Assembly: GCA_023105745.1 (NCBI GenBank)
Contig: JALGQZ010000003.1
Location: forward strand, 43,362,185-43,426,184
Origin: Austropuccinia psidii
Lineage: Eukaryota > Basidiomycota > Pucciniomycetes > Pucciniales > Sphaerophragmiaceae
DNA length: 64,000 nt
Direction: 5' to 3'
A program made the translations under genes and the position numbers. Shown one piece after another: positions 42,744-54,151 of this stretch. Each line of letters opens with the position of its first letter. Within the stretch, counting starts at the first letter, position 1. Under the pieces are notes generated by a model. The model saw only the letters and a list, made by a program, of their open reading frames with translations, was not told the origin of the DNA and made no database searches.

Positions 42744-44063
42744 ATGCCTGTTCAGTATAGCCCTTCAGCCAAGAATCCAAAATCCCAAAGACATCAATCT
42801 GTTCTCACTCCTACAGAAAGAGTTCCTCTTGACCGCACGACATCAGTTCATCAACTGAGTGCAAATTTGGACAGAGGATCACCAATGAAAGGAGAAGCAC
42901 CATCCAGAGGAGGAGGTTTGAAGTCTAGAACATCAAGAACATTAGCTGGTTTATTCGGTGGCTTTCCCGGAAATCCTCAAGGGCCTAGGAGAAGATTAGG
43001 GGAATTTGAATATGAAGAGGAAAAGGATTATGAGGGAGCTGAAGTGGCAGCTTCTTTGTAAGGTGTCCCTGAGGCTTTAGAAGCTCCAAATCTAGCCCTT
43101 CATAATAAACCTCTTTTCTCTCAAGCTAGACCAAATTTTCTCAAGATGATGGAGGAAATGACACAATTCATGGGAAAACTTCCTCATGCAGTTGCTCCAA
43201 GGGACAATTGAAGAGCCCCAGCATTCAAAACTCCATAAAAGAATGCACATGATTCCTTGATGGTACCCAAGCCCATAAATTGAGAGGATTTATCTAATGA
43301 TGTCAAGATACATTATATAATGCCCCAGCAAACTTCTTCTCTGACAAGAAGAAGGTTCCTTGCTCAAACTCTTTTCTCACTGGTAGGGCTGGAAAATGTA
43401 TTGAACCATATCTCTCAAATATCTCCAAAGAAGACCCAAACTACCTCCTCAATAACTGGCAGTTGTTTGAAACACAGCTATTTACTCTGTTTGGCGATCC
43501 TATTAAAGTTAGGAAAGCTGAACAAGAGTCAAATAGTATCAGGATGAAGGAAAGTGGTCATGTATACTTGTACATTTCTGATTTTAGAAGCTCAATTTCA
43601 ATATTTAGGAATTGGGAAGATAGGGCTTATATTCATGTTTATAGAGGAGGATTGGCACCAAGAGGTTTAGACCAGTTGGATTCTCACCCTGGGAATTTTC
43701 ATACTGATCAAGAGCTTGTGGACATTGCTTTGGAATTAGATAAAAGGTACCATCAGAGGCAGAAGGAAAGGGATATTCATCAAGAGAAGGATCCTCCAGC
43801 TACTGGATCAAGTTCTTTCAAGCCTCCTCAAGATTCATCTTCAAAAAAGACTCATCACAAGGGGAGTAAGAAGCGGAGAAATTTACAAGTGTCAAAGGAT
43901 AAACCTCATTCTGCTTCCTTTGATAAGAACAATGAAACAATTGGTTCTGAAAAGAAGAGGAGGATTGCAGAAGCTTTATGCACTTATTAGGGTGGAAAGA
44001 ATCCAATTAAAAAATGCTTCAAGAATCCTGAAAAAGGCCAGGGTCATCAAAAGGCTTCCCTAG
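42744..44063 (+). pseudogene. Decayed gag of element D
   Basis: Begins MPVQYSPSAK like H Gag (42744-43061), ends at a stop in the acidic region, then resumes in pieces (43463-43990: capsid end and basic linker). A stop (TAG) lies inside the zinc knuckle, after its first cysteine. Confidence 0.9.
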
Positions 44064-44078
44064 CAAGCAGGGAAACTC

Positions 44079-45904
44079 TTGAGTGGGAATAATGATGTGT
44101 TTAATGGTTCTCAATTATTCCCTTCAAGAGCAAACTTTTGCACTATGAATACTAGTGTCAAGAAATCTTTAAAATTTCTTATTTTCTCTTCTGTGTCTGA
44201 TATCTTTCAGATTAATCTCATTACTTCTGATGCTACAAAATCTTTAATTGTAAACAATTGTTGTCTGAAGTACTCATTGACCTTGTCAGAGCTCCCTGAA
44301 AAGACTCCTCTTTCAATTTTAGATCCCAATGAATCCACTTCCTTGTTCATCACCAATTATACCAAGTGGCTTGTTGACTTGTCTTCTTTCCCAAGCTTTG
44401 AAGGGGACTTTGTATCATGGATTAACCCAAGGGGGAAGACCTAATATTGGGCTATGATTTACTTTACCATTTTCATCCCATTATTGATTGGAAAAATGGG
44501 TTGATCATATATGATTGTAGTGGTATTAATTTTCCTACTAGTAATGACTTTGCCACTGCTGTCAACAGTGTTGCTCTGGTTGATGAGCTTAAGAAACCTT
44601 TGCTTCCTTCTTCTGTTCATATTCCTCCCATAATTTCCTCTAAGTAATGACTTCCATCAAGAGATAAAAGATGTTGGAGAAGATTTTGCTATATCTTCAC
44701 TTCATCTCTTTTAAGGGGATATGTACCCTTCTTCTTTATCCTTTCATGATTCCCTGGAGGAGCAGTGGGATGAGGAGGAAGAGCCAGAAGAAATTGAAAC
44801 TGTGCTGAAGGTAGTCCCTCCTTTGTATCACCATTATTCCGATTCTTTCTCCAAGGTGAAAGCAGAGAAACTTCCACCACACCGCACCTGTGATAATCAT
44901 ATTGAACTAGAGGGTCTTCTAACCCTAGTTGGTGTTATCTACTCTTCAAAATAATGAGTAAGAAACACTGCGGGCCTATATTTAAGAGAATTGAGAGAAA
45001 TGTTTCATCTGGCCAAGCTCCTCTTCAACTGGAGTACCTGTCCTTTTTGTGAAGAAAAAGGATGGAGGACTCTGTTTATTTGTTGACTACCACAAAATCA
45101 ACTCTTTATATAGGAAGAAAAGGTATCCTGTCCCTCCTATGAACCAGCTCCTTACCCTATTTACCGGTTTGACTATTTTATCCAAGAGAGATCTGTATGG
45201 TGCTTATAATCTCTTGAGAATGAAAGAGGGGGATGAGTGTTTAACTGCTTTGAGAACCAAATATGGTAGCTCTGAGTATTTGGTTATTCTATTTAGCTTG
45301 ATAAATGTTCCTGCTTCATTCCAAAAGCTTGTGAATGATATCTTTGCAGTTTTCTTTGGAACCTTTTGTTTTAGTCTACTTATACAATATTATGGTCTGT
45401 TCTGATTCTGAGGAGGAACATTTCAAACATGTGGCCTCTGTCCTCCAAAGACTGAGGGACAATAATTTATTTTCCAAAGCCTCAAAGTGTGTATTCCATG
45501 CCTCAAGGGTGAAATACTTGGGCTATTTTGTTTCAAGTGATGGCCTAAAGATGTATTCTTCCAAAGCTCAACACATTCTCAATTGGCCACAGGCCAAGAG
45601 CATCAAGTCCCTTTAATGTTTTCTTGGCTTTGCCAGCTTTTATCATTGTGTCATTAAAATATATTCCAGAGAAAGCTTCTCTCCCTTCCCTTCTTAAAAA
45701 AGATTCTCCCTTTATCTTCAATGAGGAAGCTATTAGTCCATTACAATTATTCAAAGAAGCCTTCACCACTGCTCCTATCCTTTCCCATTTCAATCCTTCT
45801 CTACCAACTATTATGGAGACTGATGCTTTTGATTATGCTTTGGGTGCTGTACTGAGTCAGGTGAATGGCTCAGGAAAGCATCCCATTAAATTTGATAGTC
45901 ACAA
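44079..45904 (+). pseudogene. Decayed protease and RT of element D
   Basis: Matches H Pol piecewise. Protease (44079-44444) has TSDAT where H has DSGAT, so the catalytic motif is lost. RT (44721-45616) has YLYN in place of YLDD, and several stops. The RT end/RNase H start runs to 45904, where element C is inserted within IKFDSHN. Confidence 0.9.
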
Positions 45905-47345
45905 TGTCAGGGTGAGTCTATGATAAAGGTGTATATAAGTATTTAAAAGCTTTAGCTATGACTGTGACATGGTAAAAGTAGTTTTTAAAAGATGATAAAG
46001 TTGATAATAAATGATTTAAATTAAGATATGAAGGGCTTTACTATAGAGATATAGTGGTGGTGAGCGCTGTTGAAAGCCCTGGGTGCAACTTTTACCTGTT
46101 GGGTTACAATAATAAAAGCTACAATACTTAAATTTAAAGTATACCTGATTATTTTCCAAGAGTATAACTGTTTTTGACAGTTTTACTACGTAGGAATTCA
46201 AGAGCAGGATGAGGAGACAATTTCTGGCTGTGAAAAGCCTCCTTTTTATCCTGAAATGGGGTGGAAAGGGTGCTAGACCTTTCCACGTAGAGGAAGTGAA
46301 GATTTTTTCACTTTCTAGTACTGGCTCATGGTTTGCAAGCATCCTGTATAGCCTTTATTGGGCTCAGATGTGGTTTTGAAACCACATCTGGGCAGTTTTC
46401 ACCAATACAGGGTGAAAATTTTCATCTGGGGACCTCACAGCCTGATTCTGACATGTATGACACGTAGAAGGCTGTACAGAAACTGTATGGGACCCCAGTA
46501 TTGACTGACATATGAGGTATTGAAGTAAAAACATGCTTCTTTGTCTATTTGACACCTCATATTCATGATTATGGTATATTATCCCATAGTAAGGCTGTAT
46601 ATGACAGCAGGTGGGATTTTAACCTTAAAACAGCCATAACTTTGTCAATTCTTGAGATATCAACCTCAAAGTTGGTTCAGTGTGTAGCCCTGTATGGGCT
46701 CTACACAATGGTACCTCATTTGATATTGGTATCATTAAATATGGCAAAGTGATCCCATGTACAAGACTTTTGTACATTTGTGTGTTTTAGGCAAAAAGCT
46801 GTATTGAGCTTGTTTGCCCCATACCTTCTGCAGTAGTTGAGATATAAGGAAGTGGATGACACCATCAGATAGCCCTGATTGTGCTCTTTCCAAAAAGACC
46901 CCACTTCAGGTATCCCACACTAAAACTGTAGAAGTTAGATGAGAGGTGAATGTTTTGTTCACCCTTATTTGGCCTGAAATTGACCATAACTCCAGTAATA
47001 TTGGTGCTAGCTCAGTTTGGCTGGTACCATTGGATAGCCCTGGCTTAGAGCTTCATTTTGAATACCCATTTGATGGGGTTAAGCCTCTCCTTCTAGATTT
47101 TAGATCAGAGGTGAAAATTAAGGTTTATGCTCAGCAATAACTTTAAGCAGGAATAACTTTGTTATTCCTAGTCATATGGTTATGGGACTTATATCTTCAA
47201 GAAGAGGTGAGTTCCCTCTTTCGTTTGATACCTTTTGAGCTGATTTGGCTCAGCTCCATGTTCTGGTGGTATCTTGGCTATACCATTGGTTTATGGTATT
47301 TTGGCTGTCATGCTTGTGCTCTGGTTTTTGAGTCACAGGCTGACA
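45905..47345 (-). repeat. 3' LTR of element C
   Basis: 1441 bp, TGTCAGGG...TGACA on the plus strand. It carries a perfect 12-base-arm inverted repeat at 46365-46390 (CAGATGTGGTTT TG AAACCACATCTG). Confidence 0.94.
46365..46390. repeat. Perfect inverted repeat in C LTR
   Basis: Twelve-base arms with a 2-base centre, repeated unchanged in the other LTR at 54612-54637 although flanking bases differ; degraded in the LTR of E. Confidence 0.75.
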
Positions 47346-47365
47346 TACCCTCCCTCTAAAAAAGG
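47346..47365 (-). promoter_or_regulatory. Polypurine tract of element C
   Basis: Minus strand CCTTTTTTAGAGGGAGGGTA adjoining the LTR; its last 11 bases are almost all purine. Confidence 0.65.
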
Positions 47366-47369
47366 CTCA

Positions 47370-47849
47370 TCATTGATGAGAATTTTCAGTCCTCCTAGAG
47401 GCTCTGAATCTCCTTAACTGAAGGTTCCCATCTGGTATGGCATCCTCTGCCAACCATTTGTCTTTATCTGCTGTCTGGTTCTTGAATCTGACTAGGTATT
47501 GTCTTTGATCCTCCCCATTGAGTCTGATCTTCCTGGCCCTGATGATCTTACTCACAGGTCCAGGGGAGTCCTCCACTTCCACTATCTCTTGTGGTGTGGG
47601 GTTCTTTCTCCTGGAGGGGAATTTATCCTCCTCTATCTGGAAGTATGGTTTGACCAAACTCACTGGAAAGACTGGATGTTTCCTTGAAAACTTCTCAGTG
47701 AGTTTGACTTCCACTGCATTTTTTCCTATCAACTTAATGATAGTAAAAGGTCCTACAAATGAGTCCCTCATCTTTTTAGGTCCTTTGAGATTGTTGAAGT
47801 TCAGTGTAGACACTAACACCTGGTCCCCTTCTTTGAAGTCAGGTTCCAT
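47370..47849 (-). pseudogene. Integrase C-terminus of element C
   Basis: 160-codon piece: GPF module (FVGPF...FPVSLVKPY) and chromodomain-like tail (QYLVRFKN, DKWLAEDAI). Separated by stops (TAG near 47870, TAA near 48133) from the catalytic part. Confidence 0.9.
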
Positions 47850-48131
47850 ATGTGATTTGTCCCACCTCTACTTATTGTATTCTTTTGCCTCAGCTATGCA
47901 TTTGGAAGCTGTGTCACAGGCCCTCTTCCACATATCATGGAAGTCTTTGGCTGTGGGGTGGATAGTCAGGAGATTTTTCTTCAAGTGATCCACAGGAAAC
48001 AGGGGGTTCCACCCTTTCTCCACCAGTGCAGGTGTTTTACCTGTGGTGAAGTGCTGGCTTGTATTATAAGCCAGTTGGACTGCTGGTAAGAGGGTAACCC
48101 AATCATGGGTGTATCCCTCATAGTCCTTGTA

Positions 48132-49283
48132 TTACATGCCATAGGCACAGAATCTTCTGAGGATGTCCTCCATTGTTTGGATCATCCTTTCAGCTAGGCC
48201 ATCTGTTTGTGGATGGTAAGCTGTGGAAAAATCAAGTTTGGTACCAAGAATGTCATATAGGTTAGTCCAAAATTCAGATGTGAATTTTGGGTCCCTATCA
48301 CTAATGATGATCTTAGGGACTCCACAGGTAGATATGATGTTATTCCAAAACAACAGAGCAGTATCCATGGCTGCGTCTTCTTTATGGCATGGTAGACACC
48401 TCATGCTCTTTCTGGACCTATCAATTATGATCAAACAGGCATTATAGTTTTCTTTGCCTCCTGGGACAAGTCCTGTAACCCACTCCATGTTGATGGTTTC
48501 CCATGGGTGCTTGGGTTCTTCTATGTGTTGAAGTAACCCATACTTCTTCCCATGTTTCCTATTTGCCTTTTGGCATCTTTCACAAGTGTTGATGTATTCA
48601 CTCAACTCTTGTTCCCACTTGGGCCACCAAGCTGTGCTTGCTACCCTCTCTTTGGTCCTGTCTTCACTCATGTGTCCCATATAGGGACAGTCATGGCATT
48701 CTTGTAGGATCAATGAGATGTGGTCTCTGTCTACCACTGTGAGTGCACTTGTGTGCTTTGCTCTGTGGTAGAGCAGGACATCTATAAGAAAAAACTTATT
48801 GTCCTTATAGGCCCTCAACCAGGGTTCTTCCAGCTGGGTTTCCAGTTCTGGGCCCCTGTACTTTTGTTGAAGGAGTTGGAGTAGTATGCTACACTGTTTG
48901 TGTTTGGCATAAGACTTCTGTACTGCACTGAAGAATTCATTGTTCAGTTCTGGGGAGCTTATTCCCAGTATGGGAGTTTCTGTCCCTTCTGAATCAGTGT
49001 TTCCACTGTCAAGGGTACCATTTCCTGGTGCCCATTCAGAAAATCTGAAGTTCCTCCTCCTATCTATTTCCATGAAATGGATAGGGATTTTGGCTGCAAC
49101 TTCTGGGTCATAAGCTGGATTGCTCTTGACATTGCCCAGTGGCCATCTGCTGAGGCCATCTGCATTGGTATGGCTTTTACCTTCCTTGTATATGATGGTC
49201 ATGTTCCCTCTATACTCCTGGATGGCTATTTGCCATCTCAGCATATGTCTATTTGTTGTCTTCATGTTTAGTAAAGACTTCAA
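48132..49283 (-). pseudogene. RNase H end and integrase core of element C
   Basis: 383 codons: RNase H end (NADGLSRW), zinc domain ([18 protein letters not shown]) and integrase core. The first catalytic residue is Glu (NMEWVTG, codon at 48483-48485) where A and E have Asp. The second Asp (ISDRDPKF) and Glu (LAERM) remain. A conservative but normally inactivating change. Confidence 0.92.
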
Positions 49284-49289
49284 GGCTGT

Positions 49290-50531
49290 TCAGTCTGTGT
49301 AGACTTCAAAGACTGCACCCTCCAAATAATAATGGAGTTTTTCTAGAGCCCAGACTAGACATAGACATTCAGTCTGGGTGGCCCCATACCTGGCTTCTGA
49401 ATCTTTCAGTTGCCTAGAGATGTAACATATTACACCCTCTCTTAGTTCACCATCCACAATTTGTCTTTGGTGAAGGGCTGCTCCTAAGCCTTGGCTGCAT
49501 GCTGCATCTATATATAACTTGAATGGTAGTTCAAAGTCAGGTAAGATGAGCACTGGTGCATTGGTGAGTTCATATTTGATTCTCTCATATGCATCCCTCC
49601 TCTCCTTGGTTATTTCAAAAACTACATCTTTTGAACATAACTTGTATAAACTGCTAGTTATATGTGCAAAATGTTTGATATGGTTTCTATAGTAGCTAGC
49701 AAACCCAAGGAAAGATTGCATCCCTTTGATGTTCTTTGGTACTGGCTTTTGCAGTACTGCTGCTACTTTGTTCTGGTCAATTGCCAGACTAAGACCTGAG
49801 ACTTTATGTCCTAGAGCTAGTAGCTCTTGTTGGCCAAAATTACACTTTTTGAGTGAAATTTTCAGATTAATGGGTATACATTTACTTAGAACTCTGTCTA
49901 TGTATTGTACATGGTCTTCCCATGTCTCTGAGTATATAATGATATCATCAATATATACTACCATCCAGCCTTACATTATTTCTTCTTGAAATATGGTGTC
50001 CATCATCCTTTGGAAGTGGGCTGGTGCATTCTTGATGCCAAATGGCATCCTGGTGTACTCATATATACCCATATGGCATATTATCCTGAGTAACTTCATG
50101 GAGTTTGGTTTAACTCCATTTTGGTGGAAACCTTTCATACAATCCATTTTGGTTATATATCTGGCCTTGGCCAGTTTATCTAAGGCATGGGGTATCCTTG
50201 GTATAGGGTACCTGTCTGCTTTTGTGTACTTATTCAGGGCTCTGAAATCTCCACACAATCTAGACTTTCCATCATGTCAGGTGATGAGGACAGGGGTGGT
50301 GATTACCACTATTTCATTATGTCCAATCTTCCTGATGAAATCCATATCCAGGAGTTCATTGATATGTTTCTCAATTTCTTTCGTGGTTTCCAGGATTTCT
50401 GGATAAGGAGGTCTCCTCAGCATGGGTGGATAAGGTCTTTCCACATCCAGATATAGTTCTATATCATGGCCTTTGATCTTGCCTAATGGTTCTTCACCAA
50501 TGGCAAATGCTGGTCTGTTCTTTCTCAGCAT
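49290..50531 (-). pseudogene. Reverse transcriptase and RNase H of element C
   Basis: Pieces 50531-50277, 50258-49971 and 49964-49290 give RT with intact YIDD and RNase H ([16 protein letters not shown]), separated by single stops. Confidence 0.92.
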
Positions 50532-50591
50532 CTTCAGTAAACTTAGTTTTTGTTTACTGGTGAGGGTAGTGCTAAACTGTCCCTCTCTGAA

Positions 50592-50948
50592 TTACTTCAG
50601 AAGTTCTTCTAGTGGATCTTGAGAAGATATCTGGTATATGTCAAGTGAAAATTTCTTTTCCTTGTTAGTACCAATGGTGATTTGCCTATTTTTACTGTTG
50701 TAAATGTCTATGCCATACATCCTCTGGTAATCTGTTCCCAGTAAAATCCCTTGGATGTGGGCATCATTAAGCACTACAAACTCTGGGTTGAGTCTGATAT
50801 TACCCTTCCTGTGGGGTATAATTATCTCTTTGATAATTGTCCCAGTGGAAGTCATCTTCCCTGATGCACTTTTAAAGTTCTTTGCCTTAGTGGGCAAGAG
50901 ATGTTTTTTCCAGTTTGGGAAGTGGGTATCCAGATAGTTTCTGGCCAC
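50592..50948 (-). pseudogene. Protease part of element C
   Basis: Protease continuing after a frame break at about 50955. Compared with E one base is missing inside the sequence after DSGAH, so the gag frame hits a stop and the rest of the protease reads in another frame. Confidence 0.85.
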
Positions 50949-53224
50949 TATGGAGAGTGTGCTCCACTATCAATGATCAGTGGATGCTGAGAATTGTCAA
51001 TACAAACAGTCATTTTTGTGGCTGTCCCTTGTATATATGCCATTCCTTTGGTTGGTGTAACCAGGAATGTTTGTGCATCTTGTGTGTGTTTGCACAAGTT
51101 CTTGTTAGCAGTGTCCTGTGGCATGCCTGCTTCCAACTGTATGTCCTGGATTTCCAGTGGGGTTTCCTCTTGGTATTCCACTAGAAATTCCTCTCTTAGG
51201 TCTTGATCAACCTCAGATGGTTCTCTAATGGCATCACCCATGGAGTCTGAATCAGAATCCTCTGTTGGAGGTTCTTCCTCAGGGACTTTCTCTATGGCAT
51301 AGACTTTTTTTTTTGCCTTTGGAGAGTTGTTGGCATAGTGGTCTGTTGAACCACAATTGTGACAAGAATTCTTCTTCTTTGCCACTTCTGCCACTCTTTC
51401 TTTGGGGTTTTCTTTAAACTCTACCCTGAAAGGTTGTTTCTCTTTGAAACTACTGCTCTTATATGGGGTGAGTTTACCTATATTAGTTCTTTTCCTTATT
51501 TCTTGTAAGGTGTTGGAAATGTCATCTAGAGTGCAATTCTGGTTGCATTTACATTTTACTGCATGCTCTAGCTCTCCTGGCAGTTGTGTCAGAAGTTTGT
51601 GATTCCTCATTTGAATGTTCATCTGAGGATCAATGTCTTTAAGTCTTTTAGACTGTCTAAGAAACCACTCATATGGATCTTTGTCCACAGAGTATTTGTC
51701 ATTTTCAAATGAAATGGTCTTTTGCCATATCCAAGTTCCATTACTATACTTTTGGATGGTTTGACTCTTCCACCATGGCCAGTTTCTTCTGCCATGGATT
51801 TCTTTCATTTCTGTGTACGAAATACTAGCATGACCTTTAAATGCAGTTTTCAATCTAGCAGTGATCCAGTAGTCTGGTATGCTTGGTACATCAATGAAGA
51901 GTCCATCAATATAATCTATGAGTTTCATATGATCATATTCTCCTGATCCAGAGAATTTGGGCCAGTTTGAGGCCTCAGGGAGCTGTTTCAAGGCTTCCTT
52001 CTCTAAATAAGACATGCCATCTCCATCTTGGCATTGAGATGGAGACCTGGCCTTATTCATCAACATGGCATCTGGTTTGATGTCATCTGGTTGATATGGA
52101 TTATCCATAACTTGGCCTTGTGGTTGGGGCTTCAAGCTATGGTAGGCATTAAACAACTTGTTAATGTCTTGATCAAGACACTCCCTGTCCCTTGTGCTGT
52201 GGTGTTCTCCTTCAAAGACTATATTCAGTCTTTTGTTGGTTTCTTCAGAGGCTTTGCTCAGTTGAGCATATCCTTCTTGAAGATTTTTAACTATTTGTTC
52301 CAAGGAGGCTTGAGTTTGTCTCATCCTCTCTTGGCTATCTTTAATTTCTGCAAACTGCTTTGCAGATTGTTCAGCATATTGGGACATTTGTAACCACAGT
52401 GTATCACTGTTGATGTTACTCTCAGATGTGACAATGTTATTTTCAGTCTGAGTGGGGGTAATGTTTCTATTACTAGGACTACTGATTCTAGAGTGGTTTA
52501 CAGCTACTTCTGGTTCTCGTGTACTTCTTTTAACAAATCTAACAGCTTCTGGATCATGGGGTCTGACTCTTTCCTCCTCTAGTTGAAGGAGGCTTTGTTC
52601 TTGCCCTTGTTTCCTTGTCTTCTCCTCAAAAATTCCTGGAATTGTGAAGAATGGTGACTCTTGGCCACTGATCTGTTGGTTTCTGAATGGTGTGAAGCCA
52701 CTGGAGAGCTGATTTGGCCTGCTCCTTGTGAACCTGAAGGAATATGAGTAGGCCCTGTCTGGGTTAATTGTTCTTCTATTGCTTGGATAGTGGCTTGATT
52801 TTCCCTTATCCTCTGTGCCCTTGCCTCCAGGAGTCTGTGCTGCCTGGTAGGATTTCAACCTTTGGTGATTACCATAAGGTCTTTGAAGTCTATCTCTTTG
52901 AGACAGATCTTCTGGCAACTTGATCCAAGTTCTGCCCAGTGAGTTGCTAGGTTGAACCTCTTGTTGTCCATTCTCCATTGAAAGAAGTCTTTGAGGAGTT
53001 GGTGGATCTGAAGAACTTGATCCATATCCTTCCAGTCCTCTGGTTTGAGGTTTCTGTTGAATTGGAGTGTGAATGTAAAGGTTGATATTATCTCCCTCAT
53101 TGTTTTGCCATCCACCACTGTGTCCAAGGTGTCCTCTTCCTGGTCTTCTGGTTCTGGACAATCCTTCTCTGTCCTCTGGCTGGTTCCTTTGGAAGCCAAG
53201 ATCTCTGAGGTATGCAGGGGACAT
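50948..53224 (-). CDS. ORF2 of element C: overprinted N-terminus, coiled coil, capsid, knuckle, protease start
   Basis: 758 codons from an ATG at 53222-53224, which lies inside the ORF1 intron (53205-53272). Residues ~1-240 overlap ORF1 in another frame and are Arg/Gly/Ser/Gln-rich. A coiled coil follows at about 275-345 (SEETNKRLN), then a capsid-like domain (NWPKFSGSGEYDH, RRNWPWWKSQ), then a knuckle CHNCGSTDHYANNS whose last cysteine is Ser, and the protease motif DSGAH at the end. The frame stays open for about 720 nt over the overlap although ORF1 there has two stops, which argues that this frame is kept for its own sake. Confidence 0.8.
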   Translation of the reverse strand: MSPAYLRDLGFQRNQPEDREGLSRTRRPGRGHLGHSGGWQNNEGDNINLYIHTPIQQKPQTRGLEGYGSSSSDPPTPQRLLSMENGQQEVQPSNSLGRTWIKLPEDLSQRDRLQRPYGNHQRLKSYQAAQTPGGKGTEDKGKSSHYPSNRRTINPDRAYSYSFRFTRSRPNQLSSGFTPFRNQQISGQESPFFTIPGIFEEKTRKQGQEQSLLQLEEERVRPHDPEAVRFVKRSTREPEVAVNHSRISSPSNRNITPTQTENNIVTSESNINSDTLWLQMSQYAEQSAKQFAEIKDSQERMRQTQASLEQIVKNLQEGYAQLSKASEETNKRLNIVFEGEHHSTRDRECLDQDINKLFNAYHSLKPQPQGQVMDNPYQPDDIKPDAMLMNKARSPSQCQDGDGMSYLEKEALKQLPEASNWPKFSGSGEYDHMKLIDYIDGLFIDVPSIPDYWITARLKTAFKGHASISYTEMKEIHGRRNWPWWKSQTIQKYSNGTWIWQKTISFENDKYSVDKDPYEWFLRQSKRLKDIDPQMNIQMRNHKLLTQLPGELEHAVKCKCNQNCTLDDISNTLQEIRKRTNIGKLTPYKSSSFKEKQPFRVEFKENPKERVAEVAKKKNSCHNCGSTDHYANNSPKAKKKVYAIEKVPEEEPPTEDSDSDSMGDAIREPSEVDQDLREEFLVEYQEETPLEIQDIQLEAGMPQDTANKNLCKHTQDAQTFLVTPTKGMAYIQGTATKMTVCIDNSQHPLIIDSGAHSP

Positions 53225-53450
53225 ATCAGTGTTTGCAAGTAGTCAAAAGCTTTATGTTCTTAGGGTATTTACCTTTGACTGTGCCTTGTACAAGTTTATT
53301 GTCTGCTGACTTTGGCAGTTTGCCTTTGGAGGGTACAACTGGGTTAATAATTGTAATCTTTCCTGTACAAGTGGTTAAGGTTGGTTTACCTTGTATTGAA
53401 GCAGAGTTTCGTGGTTTTCTACTCCTCTGAGTGGCTATTGGTGTCCACTT
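52504..53450 (-). pseudogene. ORF1 of element C (spliced, overprinted), decayed
   Basis: Exon 1 53273-53450 (178 nt), intron 53205-53272 (68 bp, GTAAAT...CCTCAG, CTGAT inside), exon 2 52504-53204 (701 nt), phase 1. The total is 879 nt, or 292 codons plus stop. The middle is globular (EDWKDMDQVL, KICLKEIDFKDLMVITKG); the C-terminal part is Gln/Ser/Lys-rich, ending KLLDLLKEVHENQK. Breaks: the start codon is AAG (ATG in E), TGA at 52855-52857, TAG at 52579-52581. Without the intron the frame meets a TAA. The protein side is conserved with E. Confidence 0.7.
53205..53272 (-). other. Predicted ORF1 intron of element C containing the ORF2 start
   Basis: 68 bp, GTAAAT...CCTCAG, same length and position as in E. 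It contains the ATG of the overlapping gag-pol frame (53222-53224), so a spliced RNA encodes ORF1 and an unspliced RNA can encode ORF2. Confidence 0.65.
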
Positions 53451-54132
53451 TTAGGCTGTAATGAGACCTTCACTGTGCCTCTTTCCTTTGCCCTTGCTGC
53501 CCTCTGGTTCTGAGGGTGTCACTGGTGTGTTGGCCTGTGACTGGGTCTCAAGTGGGATGTAATTTTCTTCCACTGAATCAAGGCAGGAAAAAGAGGGCTT
53601 ATGTCAGTTAAAACTTCTCAAGAATGCTGGTTTTGCACGTCTAGGATTGGCCTCTGGGCTTGTATGTTACTACAATATTCCCTGTATAATGACAGTGTAA
53701 TTGAATCAACAATTCCACGTCAGAATTACAGCTTTTGGTACCCTGTCACAATGTTTGTGTGCCAGTATCCCACAGATACACTTGTGGTTTTCAAGTGTAA
53801 TCTGAATACGTGGATCTGCATGAGTGTAATTGAGTTAACAATACACTTAACCACGCCTCAACTGATGGTTTTTCAGTCAGAGGTGTCCTTATTCAATCAA
53901 TAATACAGGACTTATTGATGGCTTATGTGTTTTATATGTAAACACGCCAAAAATAAAGGTTCCAGTGGGTATTAACCACGTGGTAAGTACTCTTATAATA
54001 TGAGTAATAAAGTAAAATATATATAAAAAAAATATATTTTAAAAGAAAATACGCCTAAAGAATATAAAACAAGTGTCAGAAAATAGAAAATAAGAGAAAA
54101 AACTTACTTATAAGGTCCAAAAAGGTTTAAAA
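53451..54132 (-). other. Leader of element C
   Basis: About 680 bp between ORF1 and the primer site; ACGTC/ACGCC motifs recur, no other feature seen. Confidence 0.55.
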
Positions 54133-54151
54133 CACGGCCAGGCCCCCAAAA
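54133..54151 (-). promoter_or_regulatory. Candidate primer-binding site, element C
   Basis: Minus strand TTTTGGGGGCCTGGCCGTG directly inside the 5' LTR, identical in its core to element A although the two families are far apart elsewhere. Confidence 0.65.
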
